Assembly: GCA_020636375.1 (NCBI GenBank)
Contig: JACJXZ010000004.1
Span: 664,158-728,157, forward strand
Reading direction: 5' to 3'
From: Lewinellaceae bacterium
GTDB lineage: Bacteria > Bacteroidota > Bacteroidia > Chitinophagales > Saprospiraceae
Length of the DNA: 64,000 nt
The notes under the pieces are model-generated. The model had not been told where the DNA came from. It was given only the letters and a program-made list of their open reading frames with translations, and did no database searches. This document shows, piece by piece, positions 35,101-43,458 of the stretch. How positions within the stretch are numbered: the first letter of the stretch is position 1; each line of letters opens with the position of its first letter. The translations under genes and the position numbers were made by a program.

Positions 35101-38100
35101 TACAACCAGGCGGTGGATCCCAACCACGCCGTAGCTCAGTTCCCGACGGATTGCCAGAGCTGCCATACCGAGAGCCAATGGGTGCCGGCGACATTCGACC
35201 ACGACGGCCAGTACTTCCCGATCTACAGCGGCAAGCACGACGGGGAGTGGAACGAATGTGCCGACTGCCACACCAACCCGTCGAACTACGCGGAGTTCAG
35301 CTGCATCAACTGCCACACCAACCCGGATACGGATGACGAACACGACGGGGTAGGGGGGTATGTTTACGAAAACTCGGCATGCCTGGCCTGCCACCCGGCC
35401 GGCGATGCCGACGCCGTTTTCAACCACAATGCCACAGCCTTCCCCCTGACCGGCGCGCACACCGCCGCAGAGTGCCTGGATTGCCATGCTGCCGGTTTCG
35501 CAGGAACCTCCTCCGAATGCGCTTCCTGCCACACCAATGATTTTAACCAAACGGCTAACCCCAGCCACAGCGCTTTGGGCTTTTCCACGGATTGTGCCTC
35601 CTGCCATGCCACCGACCCGGGCTGGAGCCCTGCAACCTTTGACAACCACAACGATTATTACGCCCTCAATGGGGCCCACGCCGCTGTATCGAACGATTGT
35701 GCCGGCTGCCACAATGGCGACTACAACAATACGCCGAATGATTGTGCCGGCTGCCACACCGACAATTACAACCAAACTACGGACCCGGACCACCAGGCGG
35801 CGCAATTCCCAACCGATTGCCAGGACTGCCATACCGAGACAGCCTGGGCACCGTCGACATTTGACCACAACGCCTTTTATCCCTTTGCCGGCGCGCACGT
35901 TGCCATTGCCGACGATTGCGCGGCCTGCCACAACGGCGATTATGACAATACGCCCAATGACTGCGCCGGCTGCCACACCGGCGACTATAACCAAACTACG
36001 AATCCGGACCACCAGGCAGCCCAGTTCCCCGTGGATTGCCAGAGCTGCCATACCGAATCGGCCTGGGCACCGTCGACGTTCGACCACAGCAGCTTTTATC
36101 CTTTCACCGGCGCCCACGTTGCCATAGCCGACGACTGCGTGGCCTGCCATAACGGCGACTATGCCAACACGCCCAATGAGTGCGCGGGTTGCCACACTCC
36201 GGACTACAACCAGAGCGCCAACCCCAACCACCAGGCGCTGGGCCTGCCTACGGATTGCGGAAGCTGCCACACGACGGCCCCGGACTGGATGCCGGCTACA
36301 TTCGATATCCATGACAACTACTATGCCCTGAACGGCGCGCACGCGGCCATATCCAGCGACTGCGCCGCCTGTCATAACGGGGACTACGTCAATACGCCCA
36401 ACGAGTGCTTCGGCTGCCACGCCTCCGATTATAACAACACAACTGACCCCAACCACGCCGCGCTGCAATTTTCCACGGATTGCCAGAGCTGCCACACGGA
36501 AAGCGAATGGATACCCTCCACTTTTGACCATGACGGTTTATACTTCCCGATCTACAGCGGCAGGCACGACGGGGAATGGAGCGAATGCCTGGATTGCCAC
36601 ACCGTGCCGTCAGACTATACCCAGGTAAGCTGTACCAACTGCCACGTGAACCCGCAAACCGACGACGAACATGCCGGCGTGACAGGTTATGTTTATGAAA
36701 GCACAGCCTGCCTGGCCTGCCACCCCACGGGCGACGCCAGTGTTTTATTCGACCACAATACAACGGCCTTCCCACTGACGGGCGCCCATACGGCAGCGGA
36801 CTGCCTGGATTGCCATGCCAGTGGCTATGCCGGCACTTCCACGGAATGCGCTTCCTGCCATACCCCCGACTTTAACCAAGCAGCCAACCCCAATCACAAT
36901 GCTTTGGGCTTTTCCACGGATTGCGCTTCCTGTCACACCACTGATCCCGGCTGGAACCCCGCAACTTTTGACAACCACAACGATTATTATGCCCTCAATG
37001 GCGCACATGCCGCCGTTTCGAGCGACTGCGCGGGCTGCCACAACGGCGACTACAACAACACGCCGAATGACTGTGCCGGCTGCCACGCCGATAATTATAA
37101 CCAAACCACAGATCCGGACCACCAGGCGGCGCAGTTCCCGACGGACTGCCAGAGCTGCCACACGGAGACGGCCTGGTCTCCGTCGACGTTCGACCACAAC
37201 AGCTTCTATCCGCTGACGGGCGCGCACGCCGCCGTCGCTGACGATTGCGCCGGGTGCCACAACGGGGACTACGACAACACGCCCAACACCTGCGCCGGCT
37301 GCCACACGCCGGACTACAACCAGAGCGCGAACCCGAACCACCAGGCCCTGGGCCTGCCGACGGACTGCGAGAGCTGCCACACGACTGCGCCGGACTGGAT
37401 GCCGGCCACCTTCGCCATCCACGACAACTACTATGCCCTGAACGGGGCACACGCCGTGGTGGCCGACGACTGCGCCGCCTGCCACAACGGCGACTACAAC
37501 AATACCCCCAACACCTGCTTCGGCTGCCACGCCGCAGATTACAGCCAGACGACAAACCCGGACCATGCTGCAGCCCAGTTTCCGACCGATTGCCAGGACT
37601 GCCACACGGAAACGGCCTGGTCTCCGTCGACGTTCGACCACAACAGCTTTTACCCGATCACCGGGGCGCACGTAGCGGTAGCAAACGACTGCGCGGCCTG
37701 CCACAACGGCAACTACGCCAGCACGCCGAACACCTGCGACGGCTGTCACATGGACGACTACAACCAGACGACGGCCCCGAACCACGCTTCGGCCCAGTTC
37801 CCGGTGGACTGCCAGGATTGCCACACGGATGTAGCCTGGTCTCCGTCGACGTTCGACCACAACAGCTTCTATCCGCTGACGGGCGCGCACGCTGCTGTCG
37901 CTGACGATTGCGCCGGGTGCCACAACGGGGATTATACCAACACGCCGAACACCTGCGCCGGCTGCCACACGCCGGACTACAACCAGAGCGCGAACCCGAA
38001 CCACCAGGCGCTGGGCTTCCCAACTGCATGCGAGAGCTGCCATACTACGTCGCCAGACTGGATGCCGGCTGATTTTGACATTCACAACAATTATTATGTG

Positions 38101-38745
38101 CTGAACGGGGCGCATGCGGTTATCGCCAATGACTGCGCCGCCTGCCACAACGGAGATTACAACAACACCCCCAATACCTGTTTTGGCTGTCATGCCACGG
38201 CTTACAACCAGACGTTGAATCCGAACCACGCCGCAGCCCAGTTCCCGACCGATTGCCAGGATTGCCATTCGGAAACGGCCTGGATTCCGTCCAGCTTCGA
38301 CCATAATAGCATTTACCCCATTGTCGGGGCACATTTGGCCGTGGCCAATAACTGCAACGCCTGCCACAACGGCGATTATAACAATACGCCGAATACGTGT
38401 AACGGCTGCCACATGAGCGATTACAATCAAACCACGAACCCAAACCATGCTGCGGCGCAGTTCCCAACCGATTGCCAGAGTTGCCATAGCCAAACGGCCT
38501 GGCAGCCGGCCACCTTCAACCACGACGGCATGTATTTCCCCATTTACAGCGGAAAACACGAAGGAGAATGGAACAACTGCACGGATTGCCATACCGTCGC
38601 CGGCAACTTTTCAGCTTTCAGTTGTATAGACTGCCATGAGCACGACGACCCTGTTGAACTGGCGGACAAGCATGACGACGCACCGGGCTATGTATACCAG
38701 AGCAATGCCTGTTATGCCTGCCATCCGACGGGTGAAAAGGATTAA
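32182..38745 (+). CDS. Giant cytochrome c with 88 CxxCH motifs
   Basis: The 2,187-residue protein carries a Sec signal peptide (MRRLPPIILLLGLAMSLYSQ) followed by CxxCH motifs to the end. I count 88, one per 25 residues. The basic module is about 70 residues with three motifs: CxxCHNGDYNNTPN, CxxCHxxDYNQT, CQxCHTExxW, followed by PSTFDH and YPLTGAH. The NH, DH and GAH histidines are candidate distal ligands. A boundary phrase (YFPIYSGKHDGEWNE then CLACHPTGDA) recurs. CLACHP is heme 13, 28, 43 and 61 and a variant is heme 88, so the super-repeats hold 15, 15, 18 and 27 hemes. Hemes 1-13 align with the 13-heme protein, and the C terminus also resembles it. There is no T9SS tail, lipobox or membrane helix. 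It is probably periplasmic or outer-membrane bound, acting as an electron wire or capacitor; this is inference. Confidence 0.95.
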   Translation: MRRLPPIILLLGLAMSLYSQSPHGAGFEANCADCHSAFSWEIDADTLRFNHDTTAFPLAGRHARVDCRDCHQTLVFPEASPECISCHTDIHRTTVGSDCARCHTPDNWLVDNITELHQENGFPLLGAHAALSCNDCHVSESALEFNRIGNDCVNCHLDDFNATTNPNHQDAGFSINCADCHSIEGTDWSSDNVDHSFFPLTKGHDVGDCAQCHTGGDFAGTPTDCYACHQPDYENSLDPNHPAAGLPVSCAECHTTDVGWMPAEYAQHDALFPIYSGEHEGQWSQCSDCHNNPSNYAEFRCINCHINPETDDGHAGVSGYVYENTACLACHPAGSTDGAFDHNSTRFPLTGAHLAADCILCHADGYAGTPTECEACHTEDFNNSANPNHQVLGLPTDCAACHTTEPGWSPATFDIHNDFYPLNGAHADISTDCAACHNGDYNNTPNTCAACHIGDYNQTTAPDHQAGQFPVDCESCHTETAWVPSTLDHSSFYPLTGAHAAIADDCVACHSAGYDNTPNECAGCHTPDYDQSANPNHQVLGLPTDCAACHTTEPGWSPATFDIHNDFHPLNGAHAAIANDCAACHNGDYNNTPNTCFGCHASDYNQAVDPNHAAAQFPVDCQSCHSESQWVPATFDHDGQYFPIYSGKHDGEWNECTDCHTNPSNYAEFSCINCHVNPETDEEHEGVGGYVYENSACLACHPTGDADAVFDHNATAFPLTGAHIAAQCLDCHAAGYAGTSSECASCHTNDFNQTANPNHNALGLPTDCASCHTTDPGWRPATFDIHNDFHPLNGAHATIANDCAGCHNGDYNNTPNDCAGCHAGDYNQTTAPDHQAAQFPMDCQDCHSETAWAPSAFDHNSFYPLTGAHATVADDCVGCHNGDYDNTPNTCAGCHTPDYNQSANPSHPALGLPTDCESCHTTAPDWMPAGFAIHDDYYALNGAHATIANDCAACHNGDYNNTPNTCFGCHASDYNQAVDPNHAVAQFPTDCQSCHTESQWVPATFDHDGQYFPIYSGKHDGEWNECADCHTNPSNYAEFSCINCHTNPDTDDEHDGVGGYVYENSACLACHPAGDADAVFNHNATAFPLTGAHTAAECLDCHAAGFAGTSSECASCHTNDFNQTANPSHSALGFSTDCASCHATDPGWSPATFDNHNDYYALNGAHAAVSNDCAGCHNGDYNNTPNDCAGCHTDNYNQTTDPDHQAAQFPTDCQDCHTETAWAPSTFDHNAFYPFAGAHVAIADDCAACHNGDYDNTPNDCAGCHTGDYNQTTNPDHQAAQFPVDCQSCHTESAWAPSTFDHSSFYPFTGAHVAIADDCVACHNGDYANTPNECAGCHTPDYNQSANPNHQALGLPTDCGSCHTTAPDWMPATFDIHDNYYALNGAHAAISSDCAACHNGDYVNTPNECFGCHASDYNNTTDPNHAALQFSTDCQSCHTESEWIPSTFDHDGLYFPIYSGRHDGEWSECLDCHTVPSDYTQVSCTNCHVNPQTDDEHAGVTGYVYESTACLACHPTGDASVLFDHNTTAFPLTGAHTAADCLDCHASGYAGTSTECASCHTPDFNQAANPNHNALGFSTDCASCHTTDPGWNPATFDNHNDYYALNGAHAAVSSDCAGCHNGDYNNTPNDCAGCHADNYNQTTDPDHQAAQFPTDCQSCHTETAWSPSTFDHNSFYPLTGAHAAVADDCAGCHNGDYDNTPNTCAGCHTPDYNQSANPNHQALGLPTDCESCHTTAPDWMPATFAIHDNYYALNGAHAVVADDCAACHNGDYNNTPNTCFGCHAADYSQTTNPDHAAAQFPTDCQDCHTETAWSPSTFDHNSFYPITGAHVAVANDCAACHNGNYASTPNTCDGCHMDDYNQTTAPNHASAQFPVDCQDCHTDVAWSPSTFDHNSFYPLTGAHAAVADDCAGCHNGDYTNTPNTCAGCHTPDYNQSANPNHQALGFPTACESCHTTSPDWMPADFDIHNNYYVLNGAHAVIANDCAACHNGDYNNTPNTCFGCHATAYNQTLNPNHAAAQFPTDCQDCHSETAWIPSSFDHNSIYPIVGAHLAVANNCNACHNGDYNNTPNTCNGCHMSDYNQTTNPNHAAAQFPTDCQSCHSQTAWQPATFNHDGMYFPIYSGKHEGEWNNCTDCHTVAGNFSAFSCIDCHEHDDPVELADKHDDAPGYVYQSNACYACHPTGEKD

Positions 38746-38808
38746 TTTTCAAAAAATAACCAAAATAACTTTAGTTTAGCGGAAGTGATGACAATAAGGA
38801 GATCGATT

Positions 38809-39567
38809 ATGAAACTACAGCAAGTACTGATTTTTATCGCGCTGATAACCATTTCCTGTAATTCCGAACCACGGGTTATTGAGAGCGAATCCGCTGCCGG
38901 ACAGGCAGATGCCGGCAGCATACCCGCCCTGGAAGAGGGGCCGCTGGCCGCAGACGCCGTCCCCGAGCAACACAAGGTTGTGGTCGGGGAGGTACTGAAC
39001 ACCGACAAATATACCTATCTCGAAGTTTCGGAGAACGGCGAAAAATTCTGGATCGCCATTTCCAGGAGGGAGGTCAAGGTAGGAGACACTTATTATTACC
39101 GGGGCGGGTTATTGAAGAAAAACTTTTTCAGCCCGGAATTCAACCGGGTTTTCGAAACCGTGTACCTGGTGTCCGAATTCTGGAAACAGCCCGACGGCAG
39201 CGCGCCGGTGCCGGGCGACCCTCACGCCGGCATACCGGGAGGAGCAACGCCCAACCTGGAAGTCGGCAATATCGAGCCGGCGCCGGGGGCGGTCCGTTTG
39301 TCTGAGTTGTATGCCAACAAGGAAAAATACAACAACAAGACGGTAAAGGTGACCGGCAAGTGCGTCAAGGTCAACCCGATGATCATGAACCGCAACTGGG
39401 TTCATATCCAGGACGGATCCGGAGACGGGCTGGATTTGACGGTGACGACCATGGAGCGGATTCCACTCGGCGCGGTAGTCACCCTGGAAGGGACGATCGC
39501 TCTCGATAAAGACTTCGGGGCAGGGTACCGGTATGACCTGATACTGGAAGGGGCGGTTTCGCAGTAA
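38809..39567 (+). CDS. Lipoprotein with OB-fold-like domains
   Basis: I chose the ATG at 38809 because AGGAG lies just upstream and the product then begins with a lipoprotein signal (MKLQQVLIFIALITISC, lipidated C17). An acidic/Ala-rich linker is followed by two beta-rich regions: KVVVGEVLNTDKYTYLEVSE, and a C-terminal OB-fold (VRLSELYANKEKYNNKTVKV, NRNWVHIQDGSGDG, GAVVTLEGTIALDKDFGAG). The latter matches the bacterial OB-fold domain often annotated as nucleic-acid-binding, but outside the cytoplasm it is more likely a ligand or metal-binding module. It lies between the 88-heme gene (63 bp upstream) and ccsBA (28 bp downstream), so a role in cytochrome maturation or assembly is plausible. Confidence 0.75.
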   Translation: MKLQQVLIFIALITISCNSEPRVIESESAAGQADAGSIPALEEGPLAADAVPEQHKVVVGEVLNTDKYTYLEVSENGEKFWIAISRREVKVGDTYYYRGGLLKKNFFSPEFNRVFETVYLVSEFWKQPDGSAPVPGDPHAGIPGGATPNLEVGNIEPAPGAVRLSELYANKEKYNNKTVKVTGKCVKVNPMIMNRNWVHIQDGSGDGLDLTVTTMERIPLGAVVTLEGTIALDKDFGAGYRYDLILEGAVSQ

Positions 39568-39595
39568 TTGTTGTCCGGCAAAAGCATTCTAAAAC

Positions 39596-42500
39596 ATGGA
39601 AGTTTTAAAAAAAATCTTTAACAAACTGTTCTCTACCACGGCGGCGGGCCTGTACATGATCCTGTTTGCGATAGCGATTGGCGCTGCCACCTTCATAGAA
39701 AACGACTTTGGCACGAGCGCTGCCCGGAAAGTGATTTTCCGGGCCCGCTGGATGGAAGTGCTGCTTTTTCTGTTCGGCGTATCCATCCTGGTCAACATAT
39801 TCCGCTTCCAGCTGATCCGGCAGAAAAAGTGGGCGATCTTTGCATTCCATGCATCTATTCTCGTCATTTTGCTGGGGGCTGCCGTCACCCGCTATTCCGG
39901 TTTTGAAGGCATGATGCACATCCGGGAGGGCAGTGCGTCCGATTCCTTTTTGTCGTCGGAGACTTATCTCGTTTTTGAGGCGACGCACCAGGGGAAGAAG
40001 TACCGTTTTGACGAGCCGGTGCTCTTTGCCTCGCTGGGCAACAACTACTGGAAGCGGCCTTACATCCTGGGAGGGCAGGATGTGACGGTGGAAGTGCTGG
40101 ATTTTTTGCCTAACCCGCAGGAAACGATGGTGCAGGACGATAATGGCGTTGCCATTGTAAAGATCGTGATCGGAGGTGCAGACGGGCGGGAGGAATACTA
40201 TCTGCCGCAGGGCAACCGCAGCATGATCCGGGGCACCTTGTTCAATTTCGGGGCCCCGGAAGACCCCCAGGCATTTAATATCAAATTCGAGGACGGGAAG
40301 CTGCTCTTCAAGGCCCCGGTTGTCTATACCCAAATGCAGATGGCCACCCAGCAGAAAGACACGCTGTTTCCGGGGCAGTACCATCCGCTGATGATGAGAA
40401 GCCTTTACGCCGGCGGGCAGCAAAGTTTCGTTTTTGGCGATTTCTCCCGCAAGGCCCGGGTCGAGATCGTCTCTGCCGGCCGGAAGATGGAGAGCACCAG
40501 CACCGCCGGCCTGAAAGTGCGCGTGAGCAGCGGGGGCGATGTGCAGGAGAACTACATCTACGGCGCCCCCGGAGTAGAGGGGCGCCCCCGGACGTTTGCG
40601 GTTGGAGATTTAAAACTGAATGTCGCTTACGGTGCCAAACGGGTGGAACTCCCCTTTGCCCTTAAACTGAGGGATTTCATTATGGAAAAATACCCGGGCA
40701 CCAACAGTGCGTCTTCCTACGCCAGCGAAGTCACTTTGATGGACCCCCGGTCCGGCCTGAGCAGCAACCGGCGGATTTATATGAACAACATTTTAACCTA
40801 CGACGGGTACCGCTTTTTTCAGTCGTCGTTTGACAAAGACGAGCTGGGCACCTATCTGAGCGTCAACCACGACTGGTGGGGTACCTGGATTTCCTATCTT
40901 GGCTATGCGATCCTGACCCTGGGTATGATCCTTACCTTTTTCAGCGAAAAAAGCCGGTTCCGGCAACTGGCGAAGAGCCTGCAGAAGCAGCGACAGGCCA
41001 GGGAAGCCATGGCCGCCGCCATAACCGGCGTTTTCCTGTTGTGTTCGGTTCCGTCCTTTGGCAAGGGCGTTCCGGTTTACGGGGCAAACGCCGTCAGCGT
41101 GGAGCATGCCGAAAAATTCGGCCACCTTGTGATGCAGGACCACCGGGGCAGGATGAAACCGATGAATACCTATGCCAGCGAAATCCTGCGCAAGTTATCC
41201 CGGAAGGAGTCCATCTACGGGCTTACGGCGGAACAGGTTATCCTGGGCATGGCGGCTCATCCCAAGGACTGGTACCACACGCCGCTCATCAAGATGGGCA
41301 AGCACGAAAAAACCAGGAAGCTGATCCCGGTGGAAGGCAGCCTGGCTTCCTACAGCGATTTCTTCGACGAGCAAGGCCGGTACAAGCTGCGGGATCACGT
41401 CCGGGAAGCTTATAATACCCCGAAAAAGGACCAGGGCGTTTTCGAGAAGGAGATGATGAAGCTGGACGAGAAGGTCAACATCTGCAACATGGTATTTTCC
41501 GGCGGCTTCATGAAAGCCTTTCCCATTCCCGGCGACGAGAACCACCACTGGGAATCGCCGGCGGACGGCCCGCACCAGCACCACGGCCATCAGGAAAGCT
41601 CTTTTGCCCAGAAATTCTACGCTGCATATATCCCGGCCCTTCAAACTGCCCTCCACGAGAATGACTGGGGGTTTGCCAACCGGCTGGTCGGCGAGCTGGC
41701 CGTTTTTCAAAAGCAGAACGGGGGAGAAGTAATGCCCTCGGAGGCCAGGCTGAAAGCGGAAATGCTGCTCAACCGGCTCGACGTGTTCAGCCGGCTGGGA
41801 AAAATGTACGCCTTGCTGGGGCTTCTGTTCCTTGGGTTATTGTTCACTTCCGTCTTCAAGCCGGGCGTCAACCTGAAGACGCCGGGGAAGATCGCGCTTG
41901 GCCTTTTCGTCCTTTGTTTTGCCCTGCATACTTTCGGCCTGGGCCTGCGGTGGTATGTTTCCGGCCGGGCCCCCTGGAGCAACGGTTATGAGTCGATGAT
42001 TTATATCGCCTTTACCACAGTGCTGGCGGGGTTGATCTTCGCCAGGAAATCGCTGGGCAGCATGGCTGCCACCTGCGTGCTGGCCTCTACCATCCTGATG
42101 GTGGCAGGGCTGAGCTGGCTCGATCCCGAGATCACGCCCCTGGTGCCGGTCCTGAAGTCCTACTGGCTGACCATCCACGTCTCTTTGGAGGCCGGCAGTT
42201 ACGGCTTCCTGATGCTGGGCGCGCTCATTGGGGTGTTGAACCTGATCTTTATGATCTTCCGCAACCAGAAGAACGCGCCCAACGTCAACCGCATCATCAA
42301 GGAAATGACCCAGATCAGCGAGATGACCCTCATTGGCGGCTTGTTCATGGTCAGCATCGGCACCTATCTGGGCGGCGTCTGGGCCAACGAATCCTGGGGC
42401 CGCTACTGGGGGTGGGACGCGAAGGAGACCTGGGCGCTGGTCACCATTCTGGTCTACGCGTTTATCCTGCACATGCGGTTTATCCCCGGCTTCCGGGGGG

Positions 42501-42709
42501 CTTACGCCTTCAATGTGGCCTCGTTGTTTGGATGGGCCTCAGTGCTGATGACCTACTTCGGCGTCAATTATTACCTTTCCGGCCTGCATTCCTACGCTGC
42601 CGGCGACCCGGTGCCCGTCCCGCCTTTTGTTTATTATGCCGTTGCCATTTTGACGGCCATCAGCCTGCTGGCTTTGTGGCGGGATTGGCAGTACAGGCGG
42701 GCGGGGTAA
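39596..42709 (+). CDS. ccsBA: Cytochrome c biogenesis protein, ResB-CcsA fusion (system II heme lyase)
   Basis: This 1,037-residue inner-membrane protein exports heme and attaches it to CxxCH motifs. The N-terminal ResB part has helices near residues 15-35, 42-62 and 75-90, then a large periplasmic domain to about residue 425. A helix near residues 430-450, a second soluble region (about 480-735) and the CcsA half follow. The heme-handling WWD-type motif is SWGRYWGWDAKETWALVTI at about residues 930-948, with histidines such as WLTIHVSLEAGSY and LHMRFIP as heme ligands. The domain order and length are usual for Bacteroidota. Its position directly after 124 CxxCH codons' worth of cytochromes strongly implies a dedicated or shared maturation role. 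A heptamer hairpin follows. Confidence 0.95.
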   Translation: MEVLKKIFNKLFSTTAAGLYMILFAIAIGAATFIENDFGTSAARKVIFRARWMEVLLFLFGVSILVNIFRFQLIRQKKWAIFAFHASILVILLGAAVTRYSGFEGMMHIREGSASDSFLSSETYLVFEATHQGKKYRFDEPVLFASLGNNYWKRPYILGGQDVTVEVLDFLPNPQETMVQDDNGVAIVKIVIGGADGREEYYLPQGNRSMIRGTLFNFGAPEDPQAFNIKFEDGKLLFKAPVVYTQMQMATQQKDTLFPGQYHPLMMRSLYAGGQQSFVFGDFSRKARVEIVSAGRKMESTSTAGLKVRVSSGGDVQENYIYGAPGVEGRPRTFAVGDLKLNVAYGAKRVELPFALKLRDFIMEKYPGTNSASSYASEVTLMDPRSGLSSNRRIYMNNILTYDGYRFFQSSFDKDELGTYLSVNHDWWGTWISYLGYAILTLGMILTFFSEKSRFRQLAKSLQKQRQAREAMAAAITGVFLLCSVPSFGKGVPVYGANAVSVEHAEKFGHLVMQDHRGRMKPMNTYASEILRKLSRKESIYGLTAEQVILGMAAHPKDWYHTPLIKMGKHEKTRKLIPVEGSLASYSDFFDEQGRYKLRDHVREAYNTPKKDQGVFEKEMMKLDEKVNICNMVFSGGFMKAFPIPGDENHHWESPADGPHQHHGHQESSFAQKFYAAYIPALQTALHENDWGFANRLVGELAVFQKQNGGEVMPSEARLKAEMLLNRLDVFSRLGKMYALLGLLFLGLLFTSVFKPGVNLKTPGKIALGLFVLCFALHTFGLGLRWYVSGRAPWSNGYESMIYIAFTTVLAGLIFARKSLGSMAATCVLASTILMVAGLSWLDPEITPLVPVLKSYWLTIHVSLEAGSYGFLMLGALIGVLNLIFMIFRNQKNAPNVNRIIKEMTQISEMTLIGGLFMVSIGTYLGGVWANESWGRYWGWDAKETWALVTILVYAFILHMRFIPGFRGAYAFNVASLFGWASVLMTYFGVNYYLSGLHSYAAGDPVPVPPFVYYAVAILTAISLLALWRDWQYRRAG

Positions 42710-42749
42710 GCGACGGAGGGCGCGATGCTAAATTGTGCCCCCTTCGAGT

Positions 42750-42840
42750 TTAGGAGGATTTAGGCATTAGGTTTTAGGCCTTAGACACCTATGGAGTGCC
42801 CAATTAGGCCTGGGTTGCCCCTAAAACCTACAGCCTAAGG
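42750..42840. repeat. Heptamer-period inverted repeat element 6
   Basis: TTAG recurs at 42760, 42767, 42774 and 42781, exactly 7 nt apart. Three units CCTAAAA, CCTACAG and CCTAAGG follow at 42820-42840. The halves are complementary. It sits between convergent ccsBA and the Fe-S carrier gene. Confidence 0.75.
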
Positions 42841-42872
42841 AATCGCGCCCGCGCGGCCCCCGGCATGCTAAC

Positions 42873-43229
42873 CTACGCCGAAAACGAGGTGCCACATCCG
42901 CACGTCTCCGAAGCGTTGGGGTTGTTGAAGGAAAAGCCCCGGTTGTTCAGCCCTTCCTCCCAGTCTATCTCCATGCCGAGCAGGTAGATGGCGTGCGCTT
43001 TTTGCATGAAGACTTTGATGCCGTTTGTTTCGAATACCTGATCGTTCTCTTTCTGGAGGTCGAAGCCTAGTTCGTAGGAGAAACCGGAACATCCGCCACC
43101 TTTGACGCCGACCCGCAGGCCGTATTCGCCGGAAATGGATTTTTCGGCAATGATGCCTTTTAGCGCCCGCACCGCTCCGTCGGTCAGCGTGATGGGGGCC
43201 TTTGTCGCTTCTTTTGTGCTATCGGTCAT
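42873..43229 (-). CDS. A-type iron-sulfur cluster carrier (HesB/IscA/ErpA family)
   Basis: This cytoplasmic protein of about 118 residues holds and delivers Fe-S clusters. The three ligand cysteines are visible in VKGGGCSGFSY and in CGCG near the end (SETCGCGTSF). ITLTDGAVRALKGIIAEK is the usual N-terminal strand and helix. I chose the ATG at 43229; ATGs at 43241 and 43289 are in frame, but the sequence before MTDS has no family similarity. It may support Fe-S flavoprotein assembly but is a general housekeeping factor. It is convergent with ccsBA. Confidence 0.92.
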   Translation of the reverse strand: MTDSTKEATKAPITLTDGAVRALKGIIAEKSISGEYGLRVGVKGGGCSGFSYELGFDLQKENDQVFETNGIKVFMQKAHAIYLLGMEIDWEEGLNNRGFSFNNPNASETCGCGTSFSA

Positions 43230-43458
43230 GGAGTCCTTCATTTTAAAACAGTTCGTGAAATTGCAATTCGCCGGAAAACGAATTTTCACACCACAAATAT
43301 AAAGCTTGGCTGCTTTATAACAAAGGGAACAAGAGCAAGGCGTTTTTGGTTTGCCCGGGCGGCTATTTCACAATACCGGTTTATACTTTTGGCCCCGTAC
43401 TGAAAGAATTGCCCCAAATTTTGCTAGATTTACCTCCGAACCATTGAATCCAGTCTTT

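Noticed and set aside
34264..38592. Long minus-strand frames full of VVVAVVAGGAV opposite the 88-heme gene
   Set aside because: They are antisense images of the repeated GCC/TGC/CAC codons of the cytochrome modules, not a real hydrophobic protein.
32182..38745. Regular DNA repeats considered as a CRISPR-like or satellite array
   Set aside because: The repeats are in frame, follow codon structure and encode CxxCH modules. There are no unique spacers of constant length.
38746..38773. TTTTC / TAACTTTA as a promoter of the lipoprotein gene
   Set aside because: The spacing is short and the -33 box is poor. The gene may equally be read from the 88-heme promoter.
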